A stretch of 64,000 nucleotides of DNA from Planctomycetota bacterium (GCA_029259635.1 JAJDEU010000020.1:49179-113178); one strand, 5' to 3'. Shown: positions 43,067-53,237, counted from the first letter of the stretch. The notes: generated by a model from the sequence alone, not told the origin. Made by a program: numbers and translations.

Positions 43067-45250
43067 TTACGGAACGAGTAGAACCTCGATCGCATTGCTG
43101 GCGTATTCGACATCCCCGAGGAATTCAGCGCTTACGAAAGCATGCCAGAGCGTGACACCCGCCAATCCTGGATCGGTTCCTGCTGGCCCGTGGAAGGTGG
43201 CCATCGCGCTTCCCGTTCCGTCGAGATTGCCGCGGAAGTTTTGGAAGAACTGCATGCCGGGGTGGAACAACGTGAACCGGAAGTAGATATCGAAGTTGAG
43301 CGGCATCAACACCCCTCCGAGTGTGAATCCCGGCGAGGTCCCAGTCGCGCTTCCGAAGATCGCATAGAAATGTCCGGCGCGCCCGCTGCCCGCCTGAAGC
43401 GTCATGTTCTGATCCCCGCCCGCCGAGAGTGATATCGTGGGAACGTCTGGCGTCAACGCGACTTCTTTCCTCAGAGTAAAGCTGTCACCAATCACGCCCA
43501 GCGAGTCGATGAACTCCACGTCGAGCTGATTGTCGTCAAAGGTAAGCACGGTCGAACCCAACGTCTCCGTCGCAATGAACATGGCGGGATGGTCCAACGG
43601 TTGACCCGACGAGACCTGCCCAGAGGATCCCGCGGTTAAGTAGGTAGCTCCTTGATTGGGACCGATCGGCTTGATGTACGCGCCGTCTCCAGCCGGCCTA
43701 CCATCACCACCATCGACAACCATGGACGACGGATTCCAAGTTGTCGTGTCGCCGTAGTGCCCGTTGATGAGAAACGTGCGCTCGTAACTGTGGCTGTGCC
43801 CGGCAAGCACAATGTCGACACCGTGCGATTCGAGCAGCGGCAAGAAGTTCGTCCGCATCTCAACCAAGCCGAGTTCGGTATCGGAGTTGTGGCTGCCCTT
43901 TGTGTAAGGCGGGTGATGCCAGAACGCGACGATCCAATCTTGATTGGTGGAGGCCAGATCGGCTTGCGCCCATGTCCACATCGTTCCTCCGACCGCTCGA
44001 GACGTGGAGTGCGAGTCGAGGCAAACGAAGTGGACGTTTCCGTAGTCAAAGCTGTAGTAATTTTCGGTCCCCGAAGAGAGCCCGCCAGCTTCGCCATTGG
44101 TCGGCATCTCGAAGATCGAGAAGTACTCGAGTGCTGACGCCTCGTGGTTGCCCCGCGTCGACCAGAACGTGCTCTTCTTCAGCATGTCGGTGTACGTCCG
44201 AAAGATCGCGAACTCGTACTCTCCGTCCGTGCCGCGCGTGTAGGCGTTGTCACCGAGCAGGAGCACAAGATCCGTTCGCGCCGATCCCGTCTCGTTCAAG
44301 TAGGCGTCTCGAACTGCCCGAGCGTTCGCGTTCGCAGTTCCACAATCCCCCAGCGCCCACACCCGCGTCGGCCGGGCTGTTCCGCTCGGAGGACTCGTCC
44401 GAAAGACGTGATCCAAGTCGTCCCCCACCATCATCCCGGCGCTCGAACCGACCGCATACACGAAATCTGTTTCGGGCGCTAAACCCGTCAGGTGAACGAA
44501 ATGGTCCTGCGTCTTTGTTGGGTCGGTGACGGACTGATTCAAGTTACCGGGAGTAGCTCCGAATGAGACCACTCCGTCCGTAGCAACATCCGTACGCCAG
44601 CAGACCGTGATGCCGTCCGGCTTCGCGACTTGAAGATACGGTCCGCGAATCACCGATGGTGTCACGTTCGCAACCAAGTTGACGTCGAGCGATAAATCGC
44701 TGCTCGTCGCCTTGAACTGGTGAAGTTCAATTGCAAGCAGATTGTCACCGGTGAGCAGCGCGCCGGGGTCCACGTCGAACGAGAAGAAGAAATTTTCCTC
44801 TCCTGCGTTCACTCTCGAAAATGCGAGTTGGTTGGCGCTAATCGGTCCCTGCGCCATGTTTGATCGCACGAGTTCGACACCATTGAGATAGATCACCACG
44901 CCGTCGTCTCTTAGAACGCGCAGACGCAGATTTTGAATCAAGCTCGGATCCGGAACCTGAAACTCGTGGCGGAACCAAGTCGTAATAAACTTATTCGCGG
45001 CGTCCGGTCCGAACGAAACCTTCGTCGTCTCGTCGTCTTCACCATATCCGAACTCGGGCATCCCACTGGACCAGGAGCTGTCATCAAAGCCCAGAGTATT
45101 CCAGTTCGACGGTGGCGTAATACCCAGGTCGTTATAATTCCAGAGGGCAGTAGGAGGGATCAAGGTTGTCTGTGCTTCGAGTCGTTCGCAAGTGCACGCG
45201 AACGCGAACGCACAGCTGAGTGCTAAAGTCCGAATAATCGATCGTCTCAT
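43067..45250 (-). CDS. Purple-acid-phosphatase-like metallophosphoesterase, exported
   Basis: 727 residues from ATG at 45250, overlapping the TGA of the TPR gene. Signal peptide (TLALSCAFAFACTC). Residues of about 30-170 form a jelly-roll domain ('WSSGMPEFGYGEDDETTKVSFG'). Then comes the Fn3-like PAP N-domain ('VIRGPYLQVAKPDGITVCWRTD'). The catalytic domain has all metal motifs: 'GDCG', 'GDNAYTRG', 'GNHE', 'FWHHPPYTKGSHNSD' and 'GHSHSYER'. The C-terminal 130 residues are a beta module. It hydrolyses phosphate esters outside the cytoplasm; the substrate is unknown. Confidence 0.9.
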   Translation of the reverse strand: MRRSIIRTLALSCAFAFACTCERLEAQTTLIPPTALWNYNDLGITPPSNWNTLGFDDSSWSSGMPEFGYGEDDETTKVSFGPDAANKFITTWFRHEFQVPDPSLIQNLRLRVLRDDGVVIYLNGVELVRSNMAQGPISANQLAFSRVNAGEENFFFSFDVDPGALLTGDNLLAIELHQFKATSSDLSLDVNLVANVTPSVIRGPYLQVAKPDGITVCWRTDVATDGVVSFGATPGNLNQSVTDPTKTQDHFVHLTGLAPETDFVYAVGSSAGMMVGDDLDHVFRTSPPSGTARPTRVWALGDCGTANANARAVRDAYLNETGSARTDLVLLLGDNAYTRGTDGEYEFAIFRTYTDMLKKSTFWSTRGNHEASALEYFSIFEMPTNGEAGGLSSGTENYYSFDYGNVHFVCLDSHSTSRAVGGTMWTWAQADLASTNQDWIVAFWHHPPYTKGSHNSDTELGLVEMRTNFLPLLESHGVDIVLAGHSHSYERTFLINGHYGDTTTWNPSSMVVDGGDGRPAGDGAYIKPIGPNQGATYLTAGSSGQVSSGQPLDHPAMFIATETLGSTVLTFDDNQLDVEFIDSLGVIGDSFTLRKEVALTPDVPTISLSAGGDQNMTLQAGSGRAGHFYAIFGSATGTSPGFTLGGVLMPLNFDIYFRFTLFHPGMQFFQNFRGNLDGTGSAMATFHGPAGTDPGLAGVTLWHAFVSAEFLGDVEYASNAIEVLLVP

Positions 45251-46236
45251 TTTTTCTCCTCGATGGATTCCGTCATTCGGTTCGCGCGCAGCAGCAGTTC
45301 TTTCGTTCGAGAAAGAAGCGCCGCTACAGATCGCGAACTTTGTTTGGTCACGCTCAACGTCGCAATCGCTTGTTGAGCCATTAAGAGAGACCGGCGAGCC
45401 TCTACCGGACGCACGGCTTCCAGTTCGATCTCGCCTTGAAGCACCAACCAACTCTCTTTGCGTCCGGCCCGTACCGCGAGCTCATGCACCCGGGCGATCG
45501 CAAAATCAAACTCCCCGTGTTTCCGATTCAGCTCGATCGCCATCAGCTGAAGTGCGGGAACCTGTCCGAGACGGTGTATCCCCGCATCAAGACACTTGAG
45601 TGCTCCGGTCGAGTCATCTCCAAGCACGGCGGCACGAGCTCTCGCCAGATAGAGATCCGGACCGGGCTCCTTCGTGTTCTCGATGACGAAGCGGTACTCG
45701 GAGCTCGCCGCCGAATACCGCTTTTGTCCAACCAAAATTTCGGCGTTCAGTTGCCGCCCGAGCATGTCACCCGGAAAACCTTGGAGGTGCGTGCGAACGT
45801 ACTCGGCGGCCACGCGCCAATTCCGCTGTTCGGCGAAGAGCGACACGAAGGCGAGTGCAACCCCGTAACGATCGGGATCCTGTGCTTCCGCGCGCCTGAA
45901 ATCCGAGAGCGCCGCGACCCAATTGCCCGAAAGCCGATGGAGCTCTCCACGCTCTAAGTAAAGAGGCGCACTGGGACCGTGCGCCTCGATTCGTGCCGTC
46001 AGCTCTTCAGCTTCTTTCGCCACCCCTTCATGCGCGAAGATCCCTGACGCGCAGAGGCAGACAAATAAAGTCGGCGGACCAACCTTGGTGAGGATTGAGC
46101 GCGTATCGATGGTGGAATAGAGCCTGCGAGCCCGCTCAAGATACAAACTTCTCAAGATCTGGGAAGCGGCCGAAATACACGGCGCCGGTGGCCATGCGAG
46201 CGCACGCCAGGAAGCTGCGTGAAAGCCGAGTCTCAA
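45247..46236 (-). CDS. TPR-repeat exported protein, operon partner of phosphatase
   Basis: Up to 329 residues. A hydrophobic segment at about residues 55-69 ('PPTLFVCLCASGIFA') looks like a signal peptide, which suggests a start further in than the first ATG; a TTG near residue 30 is possible. The body is TPR-like helices ('APLYLERGELHRLSGNWVAALSDFRRAEAQDP', 'LYLARARAAVLGDDSTGALKCLDAGI'). The stop overlaps the phosphatase start, so the two proteins are made together and probably act together in the envelope. Confidence 0.78.
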   Translation of the reverse strand: MRLGFHAASWRALAWPPAPCISAASQILRSLYLERARRLYSTIDTRSILTKVGPPTLFVCLCASGIFAHEGVAKEAEELTARIEAHGPSAPLYLERGELHRLSGNWVAALSDFRRAEAQDPDRYGVALAFVSLFAEQRNWRVAAEYVRTHLQGFPGDMLGRQLNAEILVGQKRYSAASSEYRFVIENTKEPGPDLYLARARAAVLGDDSTGALKCLDAGIHRLGQVPALQLMAIELNRKHGEFDFAIARVHELAVRAGRKESWLVLQGEIELEAVRPVEARRSLLMAQQAIATLSVTKQSSRSVAALLSRTKELLLRANRMTESIEEKK

Positions 46237-46645
46237 GAACGGATCGCGAACGACGCCCCTCGATGATCAAGTTCTACCCGCGTTGAGTCGCGTGTAGCAG
46301 TGCTTATCGGGAGCGAGCCTGATCTGAACTTGTAGTCGGCGACGAGCCCGCGGTCGCGCTACTCGATTGCCACTCTTGCCACGTAGAGCTGGCGGAATGA
46401 CCGGATTAGGCAGCCGCGATCATGAAAAGCCCAAGAGCTGTAAGGGCAGAGACTACTTCCGCGGCAGCGAGAGCTCTTTTAGCAGCGTGGGTTTCAATCC
46501 CGCCAAAAAGTACAGACGGATTCGAGCGAGCATCGAATCGTTCACCGGAGTCCATTGCGAGGGGCGTCCGGTTCTCCGTCACCTACGTGTTGTGTTGTCG
46601 GTCATCGATCGTCTCGAGCCTCGTTCGGCCGTATAATCCGGTCCT
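46237..46645. other. Gene-free stretch with possible promoter
   Basis: No gene supported. TATAAT at 46632-46637 lies 8 bases before the ATG of the WD40-like gene, so that transcript would be nearly leaderless; no clear -35 is seen. Confidence 0.4.
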
Positions 46646-47602
46646 ATGATCTCAATTGCCGCTCTTCTCTTTCTTCAATCGACCGCTACTCCGCCTCAAA
46701 GAGAATTTTTGCATGCTGCGCCGGTGCAAAAAATCGCTGTCGACTCCAAGGCCAAGCTCGTTTTCACGGCTGCGCGGACCGGCGTGAAAGACGCCATCGA
46801 GCTACGTTGCTGGGACCTGAAGAAGAAGGTGGAGCTCTGGAAGACTCGAATTCGTGCTGCGGATCTACACGATCTGTCCGCTAGCAAAGAGAAGCTCTAT
46901 TTCTCCTATCCCGAATTCGCCGCCTGTAACTACGTCCGAATCGAAGATGGCAAAGCCGGGTTACCGATTGGTGGACCGGAGAGGGGTGCGACATCCACTT
47001 CATTCGTTTGCGATCCCAAGGATGATTGGGTCTGGATAGGCACGCCCAAGGGACTCCTTCGATTGACGCCCGGAGTGATCAAGGGTTGGAAGACTCGCAG
47101 CGCGAACGACATCGGAGTGACGAGTCTCGCTCTCGCTCCGAACGGGAATGACCTAGCCATTGGTGGTGAGGACGGTTCGATACAGTGGGGACATGCCGGG
47201 AACGCTTCCGTGAAGAAGAAGCGCACCGAAGGGCATGAAGGCCCCGTGACTCACCTCGTGTTCGGCCACAAGGGCAAGCTGCTGGCCTCTGCGTCCGACG
47301 ATGGCACCATCCGGCTCTGGAGTTCTTCGGGGAAGAAACGCCTCGTGATCTCGGCCGATCTACTCGGTGGCAACAAAGTGGAGTCCCTCGCTTGCGACCC
47401 CAAAGGGGCTTGGGTGGCGGCAGCCCTCACGGACAAGTCGATCCGATTCTTTGAGTCGAAGAACGGTCAACTTCTCACTCAACTAAGAGACGACGCGTTG
47501 CTTCCCGGATCGGGCATGGTTCTTCTCGAGAAGGGAAAAGTGCTAGCTACTGGTGGTGAGGAGTCCGTTCTGCTCTGGGACATCAGTGAACTGGGCAACT
47601 GA
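46646..47602 (+). CDS. WD40-repeat protein
   Basis: 318 residues. A short hydrophobic N-terminus (MISIAALLFLQSTA) may be a signal peptide. WD40 blades are visible: 'EGHEGPVTHLVFGHKGKLLASASDDGTIRLWSSSG' (about 190-225), 'VTSLALAPNGNDLAIGGEDGSIQWG', 'ESVLLWDISE'. It forms a seven-bladed propeller, probably periplasmic, used for binding. No enzyme domain. Starts close behind a TATAAT box. Confidence 0.85.
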   Translation: MISIAALLFLQSTATPPQREFLHAAPVQKIAVDSKAKLVFTAARTGVKDAIELRCWDLKKKVELWKTRIRAADLHDLSASKEKLYFSYPEFAACNYVRIEDGKAGLPIGGPERGATSTSFVCDPKDDWVWIGTPKGLLRLTPGVIKGWKTRSANDIGVTSLALAPNGNDLAIGGEDGSIQWGHAGNASVKKKRTEGHEGPVTHLVFGHKGKLLASASDDGTIRLWSSSGKKRLVISADLLGGNKVESLACDPKGAWVAAALTDKSIRFFESKNGQLLTQLRDDALLPGSGMVLLEKGKVLATGGEESVLLWDISELGN

Positions 47603-47832
47603 ACTGAAACTCGTTGTCACCACGGGCTGATCTGGCAATCGACTTGACTGAACGAAAACCCAGGTCGGTGATTGGCTCTTGTCAGTCAGAATCAGGGACC
47701 TTGCGGGATACCGATAGCCTCGTGCTACACGCTCCATGGGTAGCCTGCGGGTTCACTTGGCGCCGCCAACAAATAGAATGCTGAGAGGCCCCTCCAGCGC
47801 GAGGTCCGGAGAGACGAATCCCCATCGATGCA

Positions 47833-47877
47833 GTCGGCGGTTTAGAGGAGACCGAATCGCTCCTCCAAACCGCCGAC
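47833..47877 (-). terminator. Strong hairpin after small secreted protein gene
   Basis: GTCGGCGGTTT (47833-47843) pairs perfectly with AAACCGCCGAC (47867-47877), with an inner AGGAG/CTCCT stem and an 8-base loop. It starts 16 bases past the minus-strand stop at 47894. No T-run follows, so it may be a factor-dependent or stabilising hairpin. Confidence 0.5.
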
Positions 47878-47893
47878 GGTCGATGTGCTCGAT

Positions 47894-48145
47894 CTACTTA
47901 ATGACTAGCGGCTTGCATGTGCGCCGCTTCGCCTTTTCGTACGCGTCCTTCTCGCAAACCGTCCCAATAAAGAGGTAGCTGGGACCGCCGCGTCCTACGC
48001 ATGACCACTGAAGCGTGGGTCCACACAAGATCTGCGGAATGCCGGCCTCTGCGGTCGGAGCAGAAATGCTCATCGCTCCCATCACGAACGCAGCAGAAAG
48101 TGCGCCAGCGGCCAGCGTTTTGGTAACTGTTTTCAATGTAATCAT
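47894..48145 (-). CDS. Small secreted cysteine-containing protein
   Basis: 83 residues: signal peptide (MITLKTVTKTLAAGALSAAFVMGAMSISAPTAEA, cut at AEA) and a mature peptide of about 49 residues with four cysteines ('ILCGPTLQWSCVG', 'GTVCEKDAYEKAKRRTCK'), enough for two disulfides. Not recognised. The clean signal and the strong hairpin after the gene support it. Confidence 0.75.
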   Translation of the reverse strand: MITLKTVTKTLAAGALSAAFVMGAMSISAPTAEAGIPQILCGPTLQWSCVGRGGPSYLFIGTVCEKDAYEKAKRRTCKPLVIK

Positions 48146-48399
48146 CGTGTCCCTACCTGAGTTGTAAATCGGCCACTATCCGAAAGCAGGCAGCCATCCG
48201 ACCGAAATGAACGGCTACCCAATCGGGTCGATCAGAAGTGCCAGCGAACGGTGTCGCTTGAGTACCGCTGATGCCCTTGAAGCGGAAGTTCCCGTCGACG
48301 CTTCGGATTCCGCAATTACTTCCGAAAAAATTCGGACGGCAGCGAGAAGCGCGGGCTCGCGTAGTGACCCGTCGGCGCTCCCCGCATACTTGGCAGTAT

Positions 48400-50925
48400 A
48401 TGACGATGAGCGATTCGCGAATTCCAAGCCGGGCGGCGCTGTTAGAGCATGACGGCTGGCTCCGAGGTTTAGCCAAGAACCTCGTCTCCGATCCACACTC
48501 GGCCGACGACCTCGTGCAAGAAACCCTGCTCGCGGCGATCTCGCGCGGTCCGTCGAGGCGGGGCAACTTGCGCGGTTGGCTAGCAGGCGTTCTTCGCAAC
48601 TTGGCTCTGCAGAAAATCCGTGGCGAAGCGAACCGACGAGCACGAGAAGAGGATTCGGCTCAGCCCGAAGCTCCCGCGGCAGACTTCGATCAAGAAGCGA
48701 TCGGGCTTCGTCGCAAGCTCGTGGAGTGCCTGGACGAAATCAAGGAGCCCTACCGCACAACGCTCGTCCTCCTCTACTTCGAGGGATGGACGCCCGATCG
48801 GATCGCGAACTCGCAGAACGTCTCGGTCAAGACCGTGTACTCCCGCCATGAACGGGGACTCGAGCACTTGCGCGCGAAGTTGGACGCACAACACGGGGGG
48901 AAACGCGACGCTTGGTCCGTGGGAGTCTTGACTCTGCTCGTTCCGCCTCGCAAACCCGGGCACGCGATGCTGCGGGTCGGAATTGTCGGCGCGATTGGGC
49001 TCGTCATTTTGATCGGCATCGCGGTCAAAGGCCAACCCGAAACGCCGGTGGACGAGAGTGCGGTTTCCTCGAGAACGGCCGAGACCGAGTCTCCCTCGCA
49101 ATCAGCAGCAACGACTCCCGCCTTCACAGCGCGGGAAGAAGTCTCGGATGCTTCCAGCGTTTCTGAATCCGCAGCTCTCGAGGAAAACTCAATCGCGGCC
49201 ATTCCCATCACGGGAGTCGTTATCGATTCGCAAGGCAATGGGTTAGCTGGCATTGATGTCGTCTTAGAACCAGGGCCAGTGAGCATCTCGACCGAGCGAG
49301 GAATCGAGTTCCAGCCTCGTCAAATGGCGCCGCCTCTGCCCGTTGCGACGACGAAGGTGGACGGCACGTTCGAAATTCGCGGGGCACTCCCTACGGTAAT
49401 GGGGAGGCTCGGCGTTAACTCCGAATCCTACGTAACTGTTCTCCACAGTCTGAGTAGCTGGAAAACGCGTGGCTCGGCGATCATTATTGCGGCGCCGCGA
49501 TTTCCGATATCCGGGCAAGTCCGGTCTTCAGAGGGTGAAGTAATTGAGGGGGCTGTGATTCGCCTTCGCGTTCCGGCGCAATTTGGACATGCGCTTCCGG
49601 CTCCTCGGAGCGAATTGCAGAATGCGAACCAGAACTCCCCATTCGCAGTAAGTGATGCCCTGGGGAACTTCACATTCGCGAACGCGTTCAGGGTTGATGA
49701 CGCAGTTCTAGAAGTGGTCGCAGCTGGATTCGACACGCAAGAGTTCCCAATTCCGGACGCTCCAGGAGCACCTATGGATCTCATCCTCAAGGAGAGTTCC
49801 GTCGAGCACCTCTTTGGTCGCGTCTATTCAGCGAACTTGAAACCGGTGGAAGGCGCGCTTATCGGGCTGGGGACCAAGACGGTGATAACGGGAGCGGACG
49901 GGGCGTTCCTCATTCCGGCTCAGCCCGAGTTCAGTAACCCGATTCTGTATGCGACCAAGAGAGGCCACCAACCGGCTAGCGCTCGCCCCGAAATCGACGA
50001 ACACGGAAACCACGTGTGGCCCGACCCCTTTGAGCTCGTCCTCGGGGGAGCTCCACTAACGATCACCGGAAGAGTCGTCGACACGGAGGGCGAGCCCGTC
50101 CATGACGCTTTAATTTGGATCGACGACCCAACCGTTCTGGCATACAGCACGGTCCCGTTACTCGTCGAAGGCCAGACCGATCCCACGCCCATTAACTATT
50201 GGCCCAATCGGCGGACGAATGCCGATGGAAGATTCCGCATCAACGGATTGCTCGATCGCGACTATCGAATCGGCGCGATCGAAAAAAATCTGCTCGTCAC
50301 GACGATTTCGGACGCCGTTCCCGCGGGAAGCACTGACCTCTCTATCGTGCTCGACTTAAAGGCCGTCTATCCGGAAATTCGCGGACGCGCCTTAACGATG
50401 GCTGGCCGCCCTCTGTCCGAGGTGAATATTGGGGGAGTTTATGTCGTCCTCAATATCGATCTCCCCGATAAGTCTCTCCCCTTTCAGGTTCTAACGATGC
50501 AGCAGGTCGTGAGATCCAATGTAGACGGAGAGTTCGAATTGCACCCACTCTCCCGCAATGCAAAGATTCGTGTTCATCGAGGCGGACCGAGCGACTATGC
50601 GTACGACTCCTATGACGTTCCGGTAAACGAAAGCGTACTCACCGAGCATTTCGAAATCTTGGTTCCTCAGTCATCCTGGCTAACCGTTCGACATGGCGAA
50701 GCCGACGCGTTCGAAGTTCAAAATGAAGCGGGGCATGCCCTCGAACTTTGGTTCGCCGACGAGCCTAGTCGCCAGTCAGTCTTGCGGGCCCCTATCGCAG
50801 CGGGCCAGTCCTCCAGAATGATCGCTACCGAAGGCCTTCGCACTTTGGTTCTCTTTCGTGGAGCGCGTGAACTGGAGCGTCGGTCCGTTCTGCTCGTCGC
50901 CGGGGAACACCTCGAAATCAAATAG
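48400..50925 (+). CDS. ECF sigma factor fused to membrane helix and carboxypeptidase-regulatory-like exported domains
   Basis: 841 residues from ATG at 48400. Residues 12-165 are a complete ECF sigma factor: region 2 'LLEHDGWLRGLAKNLVSDPHSADDLVQETLLAA', 'WLAGVLRNLALQKIRGE', and region 4 'PYRTTLVLLYFEGWTPDRIANSQNVSVKTVYSRHERGLEHL'. A membrane helix (191-209, 'LRVGIVGAIGLVILIGIAV') follows, then a Ser/Glu-rich linker and at least five beta-sandwich modules ('ITGVVIDSQGNGLAGIDVVLEP', 'ISGQVRSSEGEVIEGAVIRLRV', 'LFGRVYSANLKPVEGALIGLG', 'ITGRVVDTEGEPVHDALIWID'). The sigma factor would be tethered inside and the modules lie outside. No separate anti-sigma gene is nearby. Confidence 0.88.
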   Translation: MTMSDSRIPSRAALLEHDGWLRGLAKNLVSDPHSADDLVQETLLAAISRGPSRRGNLRGWLAGVLRNLALQKIRGEANRRAREEDSAQPEAPAADFDQEAIGLRRKLVECLDEIKEPYRTTLVLLYFEGWTPDRIANSQNVSVKTVYSRHERGLEHLRAKLDAQHGGKRDAWSVGVLTLLVPPRKPGHAMLRVGIVGAIGLVILIGIAVKGQPETPVDESAVSSRTAETESPSQSAATTPAFTAREEVSDASSVSESAALEENSIAAIPITGVVIDSQGNGLAGIDVVLEPGPVSISTERGIEFQPRQMAPPLPVATTKVDGTFEIRGALPTVMGRLGVNSESYVTVLHSLSSWKTRGSAIIIAAPRFPISGQVRSSEGEVIEGAVIRLRVPAQFGHALPAPRSELQNANQNSPFAVSDALGNFTFANAFRVDDAVLEVVAAGFDTQEFPIPDAPGAPMDLILKESSVEHLFGRVYSANLKPVEGALIGLGTKTVITGADGAFLIPAQPEFSNPILYATKRGHQPASARPEIDEHGNHVWPDPFELVLGGAPLTITGRVVDTEGEPVHDALIWIDDPTVLAYSTVPLLVEGQTDPTPINYWPNRRTNADGRFRINGLLDRDYRIGAIEKNLLVTTISDAVPAGSTDLSIVLDLKAVYPEIRGRALTMAGRPLSEVNIGGVYVVLNIDLPDKSLPFQVLTMQQVVRSNVDGEFELHPLSRNAKIRVHRGGPSDYAYDSYDVPVNESVLTEHFEILVPQSSWLTVRHGEADAFEVQNEAGHALELWFADEPSRQSVLRAPIAAGQSSRMIATEGLRTLVLFRGARELERRSVLLVAGEHLEIK

Positions 50926-50998
50926 CGCTTCGCCCTCGATCGCCGAGTTCACCCGAATCCACCGTACATGCGAACAGAACAAGTCCGGTTCAGCCGCT

Positions 50999-53237
50999 CT
51001 AATCCTCCGTAGCGCTCCATGCCATCGTCATCATGGCTGTCGAATAGACCCGTCCACCGGCAAACCCCCAGGGACCAATCGGATCCCAGGAACCGGCTTC
51101 ATCGCCCGACTGACACTGCGACTTTGTCGCCGTCGTGCGCATGGCTTTGCTCCATGACTTCCAGCGCTTCATCCACTTGGACGAGAGGTCTCGCGATTGA
51201 TAAAAAGCTTCACTGGCCGCACGCCAGTAGTACATGTCATTGCCTTTCGCCGACGGCTTCCATTCCGGCATCGCCTTCATAATGAGGTCTCCGTGCTGTT
51301 CGAGTGTGGAGACATCCGAGAGTTGTGGAGCAACTAAGGAGTAGGAGAGCAAGCCGATCGCTGTCATCGTCTCAGCCCCTTCGATCGGATAGGCATGGTT
51401 ACCCCCGGGGATACGCGCGCTTCCGCCTCCGATGGAGAGGTACACAATGCGACCGCTTTCTGAATCGGTCATGGATTCTAGAAACGACATCCCGCCAAGA
51501 ATGTCCACGGGATCGACGGCAAGGCCTGCATCTCGCGCGGCGCGCAGCGCTGCGAGCATCCAACCGGTCATCGATGTGTCGCTTTCCTGCAGCGACGGCC
51601 AGTCGTAGCGCCAGGCGGCGAGGGGATCGCGCGCATCGTGAATCAAATCGACGGCACGCTGAATCACCTCCCATACTTCGCGAATTTCAATCCCCGAACC
51701 GTAGGCTTCTGCGAGGGCTTGGGTGGCGATGGCGTGGTTGTAGAGAAACTCGCGGGAGGCTCGATCGCCGATTAAGCCGTCGTCACCGCTTTGAGTGATC
51801 AACCACACGAGTGCGCCCGCAACGACGTTCTTGTGCTCGCCTGATGAAGGCGTTTGGCCCGCGCGCAGGAAGGCAAGCACGGCCAGGCCCGTGACACCAA
51901 CGTCGTGTTGGGATAGCCCGCGCCCTCACATCTCGCCGCCTCGATTTCTGCTTGCGTCGGGACAGATCCTCGGCGGCCTGGCTCTGGCGCTGCGCAGTTT
52001 TGACTAAAACCTGCAGAGGACCAGCTCCCGTCCTGTGACTGATGAGCTGCGAGCCACTTGAGCGCCGCATCGAGTTCGGGATTATCCGAAGGCGAGTCGT
52101 TCGCATTCGACGGAATGCTCGGCAGATTCGGATGAAGCAGAGCGCTCTCGGGGAGGTCCTCCTTGGATTGCTGCATCTTCAGGCGCCAAAAGAAGAGATT
52201 GTCACTCGTCAGCCACCACAAGCTAAACCAGCGGTGGAGGCTCAATGCGGAGGGCGGCTCGCTTCCCGCCGAATCATCAAACGATCGGTTGTTAACGAAC
52301 GATCGAAGGAGCTTTTTTAGATCTGCCCCCAACTTGGCTTGCGCGGGATCATCGAAGTCGAGTTCCATCAGGTGGCGGAGCACTTGGCCGGTGAGCTCTC
52401 CACCTTGTGGGACCAACGCCGGCTCAAACATTGATTCATTGCCCACTTGAGCCTCCATCGCGACACCACGCGATCGGCGAGTTCAGCGTCTTGGTCGGGC
52501 AGCCACTTCTTGATGGCGTCGACACTGGGTGCGTTTGCATCCACGGGTGTCGAACTCGGCGCCCCCACTTCGGAGTGTCTCGACAAGAACGCTGGGTCGT
52601 ACGTTCCGTCGCAGTGATAGAAGCGCCAATTCCCGGCGGCTTCATCGTGGTCGAATTCCGCCTCCAACATGGTCGCCCCGTCCGGCCACGCGAATCGCCA
52701 TTCGCCGTGACGCTCCCAGCTTGCGCCGTCCGATTCCTCCCGCAACTCCCCGCGAGCGGAGACGCGTTCGGGCACATACCAATCATCAAAGACTCGATAG
52801 GTTCCAGATTCGATCGGATTCGGATCGCCCGATTCCAAGAAATAGGTCCACTTCCCTTCGCGTAGTCCGGCGTCGTAACTCCCCCGTGCGCGGGATGCGT
52901 GGCGCTCCTGATCGAAGTAGTACTTCCACGAGCGAGATTTCCTTCCGGAGCGGTACTTCCCTTCCGACTCCTTGCGTCCACTTGCGAAAAACGCGCGCCA
53001 CTTCCCCGCTCGCACACCATCGCGATAGTCGCCCTCTTCGGCAACGGTCGTTCCGTCGGCAAAGACACGCCGATAGTTGCCATGACGCACATGCTCGTCA
53101 TCCTTCCCGAGCACGTACTCCCACATCTCCACCGATCCATCGGCGAGCACGTTCGTCTCCTTCAACGTCTCTTGCCCGTGTTCGATGAACAGCGCGAGCA
53201 CGCCGAACAATGCTGCCGTCAAAAGATGTCGATCCAT
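50999..53237 (-). pseudogene. MORN-like plus prenyltransferase/squalene-oxidase repeat exported protein, two frameshifts
   Basis: Three overlapping frames on one strand join into one protein of about 745 residues if one base is added in each of two homopolymers: GGG at 52442-52444 (giving 'WRLKWGNESMFEPAL') and CCC at 51910-51912 (giving 'GAGYPQHDVGVTGLAVLAFLRAG'). N-terminal signal peptide (MDRHLLTAALFGVLALFIEHG). It then has MORN-like repeats ('GNYRRVFADGTTVAEEGDYRDGVRAGKWRAFFASGRKESEGKY', 'GKWTYFLESG'), then 'ALKWLAAHQSQDGSWSSAGFS' and further alpha/alpha-barrel repeats of the squalene-cyclase/prenyltransferase kind. Either sequencing errors in homopolymers or a true pseudogene. Confidence 0.7.
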
